Origin: a virus
Strand: one strand, 5' to 3'
Length of the DNA: 63,837 bases
Virus record (IMG/VR): IMGVR_UViG_3300032289_001441
Location: 1-63,837 of that record
The notes beneath the pieces were generated by a model that was given only the letters and a program-made list of their open reading frames with translations, made no database searches and was not told the origin of the DNA. A program made the position numbers and the translations under genes. Below are positions 9,208 through 16,932 of the stretch, in pieces (within the stretch, counting starts at the first letter, position 1; each line of letters starts with the position of its first letter).

Positions 9208-9941
9208 TGCGTTAGCCTCGCCAGCGTGTTCTCAATGGCAGCCTTCAGCGTGTTAAATACGGCCCCCTGCTGCTCGTCGATGGTCTTTTGCATCGCGTGT
9301 TTCGCAGGCATCGGTGCGTAGTCTTCGCCGGGGTGCAGCGTCACGGGGTGCATCTCCCCGTTGGTGACGCCGAAGTCATGCGGGTAGCCCTTGCCCATGC
9401 CGGCCTGCCGCGTGGCCTCGTTGATGCTGCCCATCAGGAAGTAATAGCCCTTCGACATATTCGCGAACTGCTGATTGTTCGCCGACGAGTGCCGCCGCAT
9501 CTTCCCGTTGATCATCTGGTGGACATTGAGGTACGTTCGCCGTCCCTTCGTCCCAGGCTTTCGGCGGTCGGTACCGAACTCGACAAGCCATGCGTGATTG
9601 CCCGAACCGTCCTTTTCTGTAGCGCTGCCGGTGCCAGTCTGCCACGGGCCGACGATAGCTACCGCGGCTGAGTCGTAGGTCTTCGTCTTGATCCTGACCG
9701 ACTTTTTGAGATTGCCCGTGGCGTTGCCGACCTTGGAGCGATACCCCCGCCGAATGTGCTCGGCGGCCTTCCTTGCCGCATCCTCAAGGGCTTTCGGTTC
9801 TCCCATCTTTGTGGCAATCGCCTGCAATTGCTCCGCCAGCTCGCGGATGCCGGCCGTTTTGACCGTGACGAACCCCTCGGCAAGCGACTTTCCTGTTCTG
9901 CCTCCGAAATCCCTCGGCGATCCTTGGCCTTGAGTAATCAT
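9204..9941 (-). CDS. HK97 gp10-like tail/connector protein
   Basis: At 245 residues it is longer than the usual HK97 gp10 family member (about 120-160). The family pattern is seen in the middle: an amphipathic helix (ALEDAARKAAEHIRRGYRSK), a GNLKKSVRIKT strand, and later HAWLVEFGTDRRKPG. The C-terminus keeps the HPAKHAM-like end (APMPAKHAMQKTID). A roughly 60-residue insertion separates these parts. It works at the head-tail interface. Confidence 0.85.
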   Translation of the reverse strand: MITQGQGSPRDFGGRTGKSLAEGFVTVKTAGIRELAEQLQAIATKMGEPKALEDAARKAAEHIRRGYRSKVGNATGNLKKSVRIKTKTYDSAAVAIVGPWQTGTGSATEKDGSGNHAWLVEFGTDRRKPGTKGRRTYLNVHQMINGKMRRHSSANNQQFANMSKGYYFLMGSINEATRQAGMGKGYPHDFGVTNGEMHPVTLHPGEDYAPMPAKHAMQKTIDEQQGAVFNTLKAAIENTLARLTQ

Positions 9942-10258
9942 TTCGCTTCCTCCCTCGCCAGTATCTCATGAATCGAGCGAGCCTCTCGCTCAAGCACGCT
10001 GGAAATCTCCATCACGCGGCCACGCCACAGAAGGCGGTGCTGGTGCGTGATGCCGGGGAAGAATCGAATGCGAATGCGGTGAGTGACCAATGCGCCGGCC
10101 TGCTGGGCGGCGAAGTAGTCGGCCGCCCTGACGCCCATGATGCTGGCGTAGACCGTAGCCTCGTCCACCCAGGTCAGCGTCGTCTCGCCGAACGCGCTCT
10201 GCTGATCCACGGGCTTCTGGATCGTCACCCGCTCCCGCATGGTGCCTGAGTTGATCAT
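9938..10258 (-). CDS. Head-tail adaptor, SPP1 gp16 / phage head-tail joining family
   Basis: The 106-residue protein has the family signature MRERVTIQKP near the N-terminus, then TWVDEATVYASI and a THRIRIRF strand. These small beta-barrel proteins close the head exit channel. A four-base overlap couples it to the next gene. Confidence 0.88.
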   Translation of the reverse strand: MINSGTMRERVTIQKPVDQQSAFGETTLTWVDEATVYASIMGVRAADYFAAQQAGALVTHRIRIRFFPGITHQHRLLWRGRVMEISSVLEREARSIHEILAREEAK

Positions 10259-10261
10259 GGC

Positions 10262-10591
10262 TCACCCCATCCAGAGTGCGGTGTAAGTGCCTGATCCAGA
10301 GGGAGCCGATACCGTGATCGTCGCCGTGACCGGCAGGACGGCCAGCCGGCCCGCGGACACGTTAATGCTGCCGGCCAGCCGCAGGGCACTCGCGCCCGTG
10401 TTCTTCACGACCAACGTCGAGAGCGGAGTCGCGCCGACGATCTGCACCGACGCCGTGCCGACACTGCCATTGATCGTCTGTGCCGTCGTCAGGGCAGGGG
10501 AGAGGTGCTCCGAAAGGTTGCCGATGGTTAGCGAAGTCTCGTCGACATCGTGGTACACGGCGTCGATATCGATGCGGGCGCGAACGGTCAT
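10262..10591 (-). CDS. Small beta-rich structural protein
   Basis: A 109-residue protein is encoded between two head-tail connector genes and overlaps the upstream one by four bases. It is Thr/Val/Ala-rich and predicted to be all beta. No family is recognised. A virion role is inferred from location. Confidence 0.6.
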   Translation of the reverse strand: MTVRARIDIDAVYHDVDETSLTIGNLSEHLSPALTTAQTINGSVGTASVQIVGATPLSTLVVKNTGASALRLAGSINVSAGRLAVLPVTATITVSAPSGSGTYTALWMG

Positions 10592-11226
10592 CGGTAGACC
10601 CCCTGGCTGGCGGCGGCGAGTAGCGTTTCAAACGTCTGCGGCACAGACTGAGGAGCCCCAGTGACGGCCGGTTGTCTCGTGTCGAACCAATGGGCCACGA
10701 GCAAAAGAATGAGGTGCTTGACCACTGGTGGCGCGGACTGCCCGTCGTCGCCGTAGCCCGCCGAGTACCGCACTGTCACCGAGTTCTCGTCTCCTCGAGT
10801 CGCCGGCCACGAGCGAGCCCACTGCGGGTAGATGCGGCCTGGGAGGACGCTGGCGTCGATCTGGAAGTCTGTGGCGCTCGAGAGTGTGCCGTAGGTGCCG
10901 TCGCCAGTGCGGTAGGTCACCGTCACCGAACGATCCAGCATCGGCAGCCGAGGCAGAATGATCGCCCAGACGGGGAACAGATCGTACTTGACCTCCCAGA
11001 CGGTCGTGCAGATCGTGATGTCCAGAACATCCTCGACGTACTGGCGAGCCACCGCGATCAGCGACTGGATGTAGAGATCATCTGCCTCTGTATCGACGCG
11101 GCAGTGCTGCTTGGCGAACGCCAGACTGACCGGCTCCACGGCCGGCGAGGTGATTCGCCGAAGGCTACGATACGGCGTGATCGTCGGCGTCGGGTTCTGC
11201 GGCGTGCCGAAGATAATCGTGTCCAT
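10588..11226 (-). CDS. Head-tail connector, HK97 gp6 / phiE125 gp8-like
   Basis: The 212-residue protein has the typical order: EPVSLAFAKQHCRVD, a helix ADDLYIQSLIAVARQYVEDV, a TVWEVKYDLFP strand and a C-terminal VKHLILLLVAHWFDTRQP helix. Members form the ring that docks beneath the portal. It starts with ATG at 11226, one base inside the stop of the previous gene. Confidence 0.88.
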   Translation of the reverse strand: MDTIIFGTPQNPTPTITPYRSLRRITSPAVEPVSLAFAKQHCRVDTEADDLYIQSLIAVARQYVEDVLDITICTTVWEVKYDLFPVWAIILPRLPMLDRSVTVTYRTGDGTYGTLSSATDFQIDASVLPGRIYPQWARSWPATRGDENSVTVRYSAGYGDDGQSAPPVVKHLILLLVAHWFDTRQPAVTGAPQSVPQTFETLLAAASQGVYR

Positions 11227-11417
11227 TATCGCCTCTTCTTCTGTGCCGTCTTGGTCGTCATATCAGCCCGCTCGACGGCGGCCGGGGCGGCCTCGGCCGT
11301 CTCGACCTCCTGAATCAGCCCCCGGCGAATCAGGATGTCGCACATCCCAGGAGACCAGTCGTCGAAGACTTGCCCCTTCTCGTAGCAGTCGAAGCTCTGG
11401 AGGATGCGAATCTTCAC
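11226..11417 (-). CDS. Small protein of the head operon
   Basis: The start is a GTG at 11417 in a GTGA overlap with the glycosyltransferase stop; the longer frame upstream is only the shadow of that gene. The 63-residue product has an N-terminal KIRILQSFDCYEKGQVF beta segment resembling small SH3-like phage proteins found near connectors, and a charged C-terminal tail. Function is unknown. Confidence 0.65.
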   Translation of the reverse strand: MKIRILQSFDCYEKGQVFDDWSPGMCDILIRRGLIQEVETAEAAPAAVERADMTTKTAQKKRR

Positions 11418-12142
11418 TGGACGTGCCCCCAGGCGCTCTCCGGTGCCTTCTGCCCGTTTGTCCAATAATCGGTCGTGTGCTGCTGCACCTTGCCGCCCTC
11501 GACTGTCCTTGAGGGCCATGTAACCATCAGCTCGGCGTGTCCGACGCTGACGTGCGTGGCGAGCCCGAGCTTGTTACCGCAGGCCGCCCAGCTCTTCCAG
11601 AACGCGATGTCCTCGTCGATGTGGCCGCCCGTGAACTCGCCGTCGACGTTCGCCCTGGCAAGGAACCACGGCTTCTTCATCTTCTTGAGTGCGGCCGTGC
11701 GAAGGAACGTCAGACCGAAGTGCGCCGTCTCGACCGGCTGGACAACCTTCTGAAAGAAGTCGCCGTCCACCGTCGTCTTCTCGTCAACCTCGCTGCCGGC
11801 CAGGGCGAACATCACCGCATTGGCCTCCCGCTTGGTCTGGAGCGGCGCGATGGCGTCGTATCCAGAGTGCAGGAGCAACGCCAGCAACGCCTCGACCGTC
11901 TTCGAGCTGAAGACGGTGTCATAGTCGATGGTCAGGATGACATCGTTGTCGTCGATGACCTGTTCCATCGCCCGCTGAAGGCACTGGCCCCAGAAAGCAC
12001 CAGTCACCTTTACGGGGCTGATGCCGTGCGGGGCCAGAGCCGACGAGACACAGAAGAAATTGTCTGTGAATCCAAGTCGCGGGGTGCTCATCACCGCCGC
12101 GACTTTCATTTCCGCTTCGACGTTTCCGACTCGGACTAGCAT
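11414..12142 (-). CDS. Glycosyltransferase, GT-A fold, within head operon
   Basis: The 242-residue protein has a GT2-like layout: an N-terminal strand-helix, then VILTIDYDTVFS with a DxD motif that would bind the metal and nucleotide sugar, and GGHIDEDIAFWKSW near the C-terminus like an acidic catalytic loop. It has no membrane segment. It lies between the capsid decoration-like gene and a connector gene with a good AAGGAGC site, so it is expressed with the head. It may glycosylate a virion protein, but the acceptor is unknown. Confidence 0.75.
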   Translation of the reverse strand: MLVRVGNVEAEMKVAAVMSTPRLGFTDNFFCVSSALAPHGISPVKVTGAFWGQCLQRAMEQVIDDNDVILTIDYDTVFSSKTVEALLALLLHSGYDAIAPLQTKREANAVMFALAGSEVDEKTTVDGDFFQKVVQPVETAHFGLTFLRTAALKKMKKPWFLARANVDGEFTGGHIDEDIAFWKSWAACGNKLGLATHVSVGHAELMVTWPSRTVEGGKVQQHTTDYWTNGQKAPESAWGHVQ

Positions 12143-12218
12143 GGATCGCTCCTTGTATGGAGCGGGCGCGCATCCATGCGCCTTTGTCGGCCGTCATGGC
12201 CGTCCCGCAGTTCGGGAA

Positions 12219-12641
12219 TCAGCCTCGAATCCAGCCGATGCAACCAGCCTCGGTAGCAGTCGTCGGGGCATCGCCACGGGACAGCCGAGCCGCCACAACA
12301 GTGTTCACGCTGACCGCGGGGGTCGCCGTGACCTTGAGGTAACGCTTCTTGGCCTTCGTGTCGACATCCAGCTTCACGATGGCTGCCGACGCGGTGTCGG
12401 ACACAGCGGGGATCGTGAAGTCGGTGCCGCCGACGAAGCCGGAGACGTTCGAGTAGGCCGAGTTGTCGTCGGACTCCTCGATCTTCAGGACGCTGGCAAA
12501 CACCGTCGAGGCGTTGCTGGCCCGCAGGACAGTCACGCTGGCGTAGTCGTAGCCGAGCGTGTCAATCGTCAGGGTCACGGCACTCGAGCCGACCGAAGCC
12601 GGGACAGAGGCCACAACCTTTACATTCTGGGCGTGGATCAT
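12219..12641 (-). CDS. Capsid decoration-like protein
   Basis: A 140-residue beta-rich protein lies immediately downstream of the major capsid gene, where decoration or capsid-stabilising proteins are normally encoded. The sequence is rich in Ala, Val, Thr and Ser. An AAGGAAAGGA stretch precedes the ATG. The decoration role is inferred from location. Confidence 0.6.
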   Translation of the reverse strand: MIHAQNVKVVASVPASVGSSAVTLTIDTLGYDYASVTVLRASNASTVFASVLKIEESDDNSAYSNVSGFVGGTDFTIPAVSDTASAAIVKLDVDTKAKKRYLKVTATPAVSVNTVVAARLSRGDAPTTATEAGCIGWIRG

Positions 12642-12681
12642 GGTCTAGGGGTTCCTTTCCTTGAGGTTTTGGTTGTTAGGC

Positions 12682-14034
12682 TCACGAGGCCGCGGTCTTG
12701 AGGGCAATCACAGGGCCAGCGGTCGTGTTGTCGCCCAGCGAGTGATGGTTAATGTCGAAGCGGAGCGAGCCCTGGAGGAGGATCTGGTCGGTCGTTGCGT
12801 ACACTTGGTCGTACAGCTTGACCGAGAAGTCCCGGCGGCGAGCGTAGATGCTCGACAGACCGAGGTTCGCGAACAGCACCTTCACCTTGCTCGGGTCGGC
12901 ACCAAGCGTGCCGTCCATGACGTGGACGAGGTTCACCGGGTAGCCGAGGAACTGCTCGTTCACGCCGCCACCGACGGACTCCACGGTGTTGCCGCCAGCC
13001 GCGTAGCGGAGGCGAGCCATCGAGGCCGCGAAGCCGGCCGGCGAGATGTAGAACGCTGCACCCTGGCGGGCATACAGCGGCATCTTGCCGATGAGCTTGA
13101 TGAAGTCGGTCACGGTCAGGGACTCGAAGCCCGTCGCACCCGTGCCGGCGGTCTGGACGGACGCGGTGTGCGTGCCGTCGTTGATCTTCGGCACAACGCC
13201 GTGGATTCCGCCGAAGCTGGAGGTGCCGTCACCCAACCAGCCGCACATATCCTGCTTGAGCGCCAGCGAGGTGCTGAACTCAAGCGCGACTGCGTCAGCA
13301 ATCGACACGAGAGCGTCTTCGACGATCTCGCTCGACATCCGCGTTCCGACGGCCAGCTTCTTCGCGATGAGCTGCACGTTCGCGTAGGTCGGCTCGCTCT
13401 CGCTCACCGCGGTGCCTTCGCCCACGAAGTAAGCCGAGGTGCCCGTAACCCGCTTGGGGATCACGAGGGTGTCGCGGGTCATGGTGACCTTCTCGACGTT
13501 GCTCGCCGCGAAGGTGCCGTAGTTTTCGACGAGACGAATCACGCGGGCCGCGAACTCTTCCGGCACCAGAGCGCCACCCGACGAGTTGCTGTTCTCACCG
13601 AGGGCACGGCTCTCGACGCCGTGATCCTTGCACCAACGGAGGTCGTCGGCGTTCTTGAAGATGTGAGCCCGCAGCCAGCGACCGCAGCGGTAGGCACTCT
13701 CGACAGCCTCGGGGCCGTCGTTGAACGCCCGCAGGGTGGTGTGGTGAGGCTGGATCGAACGAATCTCGACCTTCTTCTCCTCGACCTTGGCGGCCACTTC
13801 GGCGACCGGGGCCGGGGCGGGAGCGGCCTTCTCGACCACCGCACGCAGCTCGGCTTCCTTGGCGGCGATCCGCTCCTCGAAGTCGAGGGAGGTCTTCAGG
13901 TCGTCGGCCTGATTGCCGAGCGAGACGAGTTCCTTGGTCTGTTCGGCCGAGCGATCCTCGATGCCGCCCAGTTCGGTCATCCGAGCGGCCACTGCCGCTG
14001 CACGTTCCTGGAGACGCTTGAGATTCGACGCCAT
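12682..14034 (-). CDS. HK97-type major capsid protein
   Basis: The start is ATG at 14034, with AAGGAG ten bases before it; the open frame continues upstream but without a ribosome site. The 450-residue precursor has an N-terminal coiled-coil delta/scaffold region (about residues 1-105, Ala/Glu-rich), then the HK97 fold beginning near SSGGALVPEEFAARV, with the E-loop and P-domain regions and the C-terminal LQGSLRFDI segment. The upstream S78 protease would remove the delta domain. It forms the icosahedral shell. Confidence 0.95.
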   Translation of the reverse strand: MASNLKRLQERAAAVAARMTELGGIEDRSAEQTKELVSLGNQADDLKTSLDFEERIAAKEAELRAVVEKAAPAPAPVAEVAAKVEEKKVEIRSIQPHHTTLRAFNDGPEAVESAYRCGRWLRAHIFKNADDLRWCKDHGVESRALGENSNSSGGALVPEEFAARVIRLVENYGTFAASNVEKVTMTRDTLVIPKRVTGTSAYFVGEGTAVSESEPTYANVQLIAKKLAVGTRMSSEIVEDALVSIADAVALEFSTSLALKQDMCGWLGDGTSSFGGIHGVVPKINDGTHTASVQTAGTGATGFESLTVTDFIKLIGKMPLYARQGAAFYISPAGFAASMARLRYAAGGNTVESVGGGVNEQFLGYPVNLVHVMDGTLGADPSKVKVLFANLGLSSIYARRRDFSVKLYDQVYATTDQILLQGSLRFDINHHSLGDNTTAGPVIALKTAAS

Positions 14035-14185
14035 GATTTGCCTGCTCCTTAGTTTGAGCCGGCCAATCGCGGTGTGCGGCGGCCGGCGGGTGTACCCGCT
14101 AGCGCGCCGCGCTCTTGAATCCTCAAGACGCTCGCACTGCCCCTCACGACATCCGTCGCGAGGCAATGTGTCTACCTGTAGACTA

Positions 14186-16462
14186 TCAACCCTTTGGAAT
14201 GCTGTGCAACTGAGTGCGCAGAATTGTCGCCTTCAAGTTGGCGAGCTTCACTGCGATCTCTTCTGCCTGCTTCGCTGCCCGCATGTCCTCGGCAGCCTTC
14301 TCATCAACAGCCGGAGCCGGCTCGGGCTTCTTTTCTTCGCTCATACGCTCCTCGGGGATGATCCACAGTTTGCAAACCGCATCGGCAGCGATCTCACCCT
14401 GCACGATGTAGCATCTGCCTTCCTCGCTCTCGAAGAAGACGCAGTTGCTGCACTTCTTGCCGCTCTCGGCGAACGGATTCTCCGTCATGTAGTGGGCGTC
14501 GTTCTGCGAGAACTGACCGTACTCTTCGGCGATGGCCTCATATGACTCAGCCAGGGCGAGGTTCGCGGGCGAGAGCATGGATTCGTACTCCTCGCCTTCG
14601 ACGATATCGCGGTTGTCCATCTCGTTTTCCATCTGGGCGACTTTCGCCTCAGAAAAACGCCACGCCGCATCTCCGCCCCAAAGCTGCCACGCCGTGTAAC
14701 CTGGGGTCTCAGCACCCTTCTTCGCCCAGTCAGGCCGCTTGTCGACCTTGTGCCGGCGGAACCACGCCCTCATCTCGCGAACGTGATCTGGCGTCAGTTC
14801 TTCGCGGGCTGCGATCTTGCCGGCGCGGGCAACCGTCTCCGGCTTGAGCCCATCGCCCGATCGGCCCGCCTCGTGCAGGGCGAGACCTCGCTTCGCGGCG
14901 GCAGCCATGCCCGCGGTGGGCTTCAGGCTGACTGCCCTCTCTTCGACTTCAACTTCGTGGCTCCGCTCTTTCGACGACTTCGGGTGGTCGGCGGGCAGCA
15001 GATCATTGTCGGTGACGTACTTCGCGTCCCTTGGCTTGCCGTTTCGGAGGAGATACAAGTAGGCGTTGACTCTCGCCATCGCCCAGGCGGCCCTGCTGAC
15101 GCCAGCCCGGTGGCTGGTCGAGTATGCCCCAGACCCGCGGCGGTAGACGGCCAGCAACTGACCCAGCGTCGTCCTTGACCACGAAGGCTTCTCGTCTTCC
15201 CGCATCGCAGCGTTGTGATCTCGAACTTTGTTCTGGAGGCCCGCTCGAGCCGCCTTCGACAAGGTGATCTTGCCTCCCGCGTTCTTCGCCGACCCCGGCT
15301 TGTTCTTGTCGCTGCCCTTGATCTGATCTTTCTTGGGCGCGGGGGTCGACTGCGACTTGTCACCAGCGGCACGCTCCTCTCCCATGTCGGCTTCGGCGGC
15401 GGGCTCGTCGACTTTCTCAAGCTCCGAGACCATCACGACCACAAGGTAGTCCTCGGGCTCGTCGTCGTCGAACGGAGTGATGACAGCCAGCGGAGAATCG
15501 GCCGTCGCCGTCTGTCCCTGGAGCGATCCGTCACGCATGACGTACTCGACCCGGCCCATGCCGCCGTCCCACGACACGAAATCGCCCTCTGACAGCTCAT
15601 TCGGGGCGGCTCGCTGCTCTGGAACCACCGTCGGCGTCGAGCGACGGGCAATCCACTTCTCGCCAGCGTCACCGCCAGCCAGTTGCCACTCAATCCAGGC
15701 CGGCGTGCCCGACCAGCCCGTCACTTTCGCCGCCAAACAGCGTTCGTAGACCTCGGCGAGGTACAAAACCTCCTCGACAGACACGATTTCGCGGTTCGCG
15801 AGCCTCTCGGCAACGCAAATCAAGCGAGAATCGACGTTTTCTGCCCTCTGGGCCAGCTTCAGGCCGCGCTTCGCCGCGTTCGCCATCGTCTGAATGGGCC
15901 GGTGGCTCTCGCCGAGGGCCATTTCGATGGCTCGACGGCTCACAACCACGCTAGATGTGTCATAAGCAGGCCGTACCACGGGGCCGACATCCTCGAGCAG
16001 GCCGATCGCACGCACTTCGCGCTTGCGAATGCCTCGCTGGGGGTCTGTAGACCACGAGTCTCCATTGTCTCGCTTGATTGCGAAGGCGAAACTTGACCCG
16101 ACGACTGTCCGATCCGAAACCCACGCGATCACGTCGCGGCCGATGGAGGTGTTTTCGTTCGGCATGATCTCATAACGAAGACCATAGGGGTCTTTCGTGA
16201 GCTTCATCGTGCCGTTTCCGGTGCGGCCCAGGAGCAGATTGCGGTCGTGGTTGAACACGCCGATGACATCCGGCCCCTCTGCGAGCACTTCGTCGAACGC
16301 ATTCGGGTGAATGGTCTCCACAAACCCACCCAGGTTGCGGCTCTCGGAGTTGAAGACGGCAGCGTAGCCCGCGATCACAGGCTTCCGCTCGCCGTTCCCC
16401 ATGTCGCGATACTCAATCGTCGCGTCCGATACTGTCGTGCGCCGCTCAATTTCGTTGGTCAT
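14186..16462 (-). CDS. HK97-type prohead protease fused to several accessory domains
   Basis: The 758-residue protein starts with an S78 protease domain (about 1-180): the NHD motif contains His72 and VGSSF contains Ser124. It then carries a helical module at about 193-271 ending in AWIEWQLAGGDAGEKW and a diverged second copy at about 519-604 ending in AWQLWGGDAAW; a small beta domain at about 290-345; a basic helical domain at about 400-497 ending NDLLPADHPKS; and a C-terminal Cys domain (C671, C674, C684, C697) resembling a HiPIP-like iron-sulfur fold. A Glu/Ala helical tail follows. Ordinary prohead proteases have about 200 residues. It overlaps the ferritin-like gene by four bases (ATGA). 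Confidence 0.85.
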   Translation of the reverse strand: MTNEIERRTTVSDATIEYRDMGNGERKPVIAGYAAVFNSESRNLGGFVETIHPNAFDEVLAEGPDVIGVFNHDRNLLLGRTGNGTMKLTKDPYGLRYEIMPNENTSIGRDVIAWVSDRTVVGSSFAFAIKRDNGDSWSTDPQRGIRKREVRAIGLLEDVGPVVRPAYDTSSVVVSRRAIEMALGESHRPIQTMANAAKRGLKLAQRAENVDSRLICVAERLANREIVSVEEVLYLAEVYERCLAAKVTGWSGTPAWIEWQLAGGDAGEKWIARRSTPTVVPEQRAAPNELSEGDFVSWDGGMGRVEYVMRDGSLQGQTATADSPLAVITPFDDDEPEDYLVVVMVSELEKVDEPAAEADMGEERAAGDKSQSTPAPKKDQIKGSDKNKPGSAKNAGGKITLSKAARAGLQNKVRDHNAAMREDEKPSWSRTTLGQLLAVYRRGSGAYSTSHRAGVSRAAWAMARVNAYLYLLRNGKPRDAKYVTDNDLLPADHPKSSKERSHEVEVEERAVSLKPTAGMAAAAKRGLALHEAGRSGDGLKPETVARAGKIAAREELTPDHVREMRAWFRRHKVDKRPDWAKKGAETPGYTAWQLWGGDAAWRFSEAKVAQMENEMDNRDIVEGEEYESMLSPANLALAESYEAIAEEYGQFSQNDAHYMTENPFAESGKKCSNCVFFESEEGRCYIVQGEIAADAVCKLWIIPEERMSEEKKPEPAPAVDEKAAEDMRAAKQAEEIAVKLANLKATILRTQLHSIPKG

Positions 16463-16932
16463 GCCGTCACCTGATTCGCGAGGTAGTTGTCCAAACCGAT
16501 CTGCTCGATCACACGCTGCTTTGCTTCGATCTCGGCAATCGCACCTTCGCTGCCCTCAAGCAACTTGGCGAAAATCACGGCCGTAATCTCGTCTCCAGCG
16601 GCACGGCAGGCAGCCACATTGGCCCGCTCGGCATCTGCCGCGGCAGTTTCAAGTGCAAGATTGGCGGCGAGGATGCCCTCGAAGTCGTGGCGAGGCCAAT
16701 CAGGCTGCTCGTGATCGAAGGCCGGCTGCTCGTCGTAGTATTCAAGCCGCGACTGCACCTCATACAGATGACGACGCTCCTCTTCGGCTTCGCCGCGGCT
16801 CGTGTCGGCCAGCTTGCCGTACCCCCAGCGGTCGAAGTGCTCTGCCAGCGACTGATAGTGTTCAATCGCGGTCATGTGCAGCCGAACGGAGGCTTGCAGG
16901 GCGTCGATCACGCCTTCAGGTGCTTGTGGCAT
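16459..16932 (-). CDS. Bacterioferritin-like protein with altered iron site
   Basis: The 157-residue protein aligns along its full length with bacterioferritin, from the first helix (AIEHYQSLAEHFDRWGYGKLA) to the last (IEQIGLDNYLANQ). By eye alignment with E. coli Bfr, Glu51 (E52), His54 (H55) and Glu94 (E95) are kept. Glu18 is His19, Glu127 is Ser128, His130 is Ala131 and the haem ligand Met52 is Arg53. A normal ferroxidase centre is therefore unlikely. It lies between portal and protease, overlapping the portal gene by 17 bases. It could be a virion component, a scaffold or a metal-binding protein. Confidence 0.85.
   Translation of the reverse strand: MPQAPEGVIDALQASVRLHMTAIEHYQSLAEHFDRWGYGKLADTSRGEAEEERRHLYEVQSRLEYYDEQPAFDHEQPDWPRHDFEGILAANLALETAAADAERANVAACRAAGDEITAVIFAKLLEGSEGAIAEIEAKQRVIEQIGLDNYLANQVTA

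Noticed and set aside
12661-14052. Long plus-strand frame opposite the capsid gene
   Set aside because: It lies entirely opposite a well-supported capsid gene and has no ribosome site or family pattern. Long antisense frames are common in GC-rich DNA.
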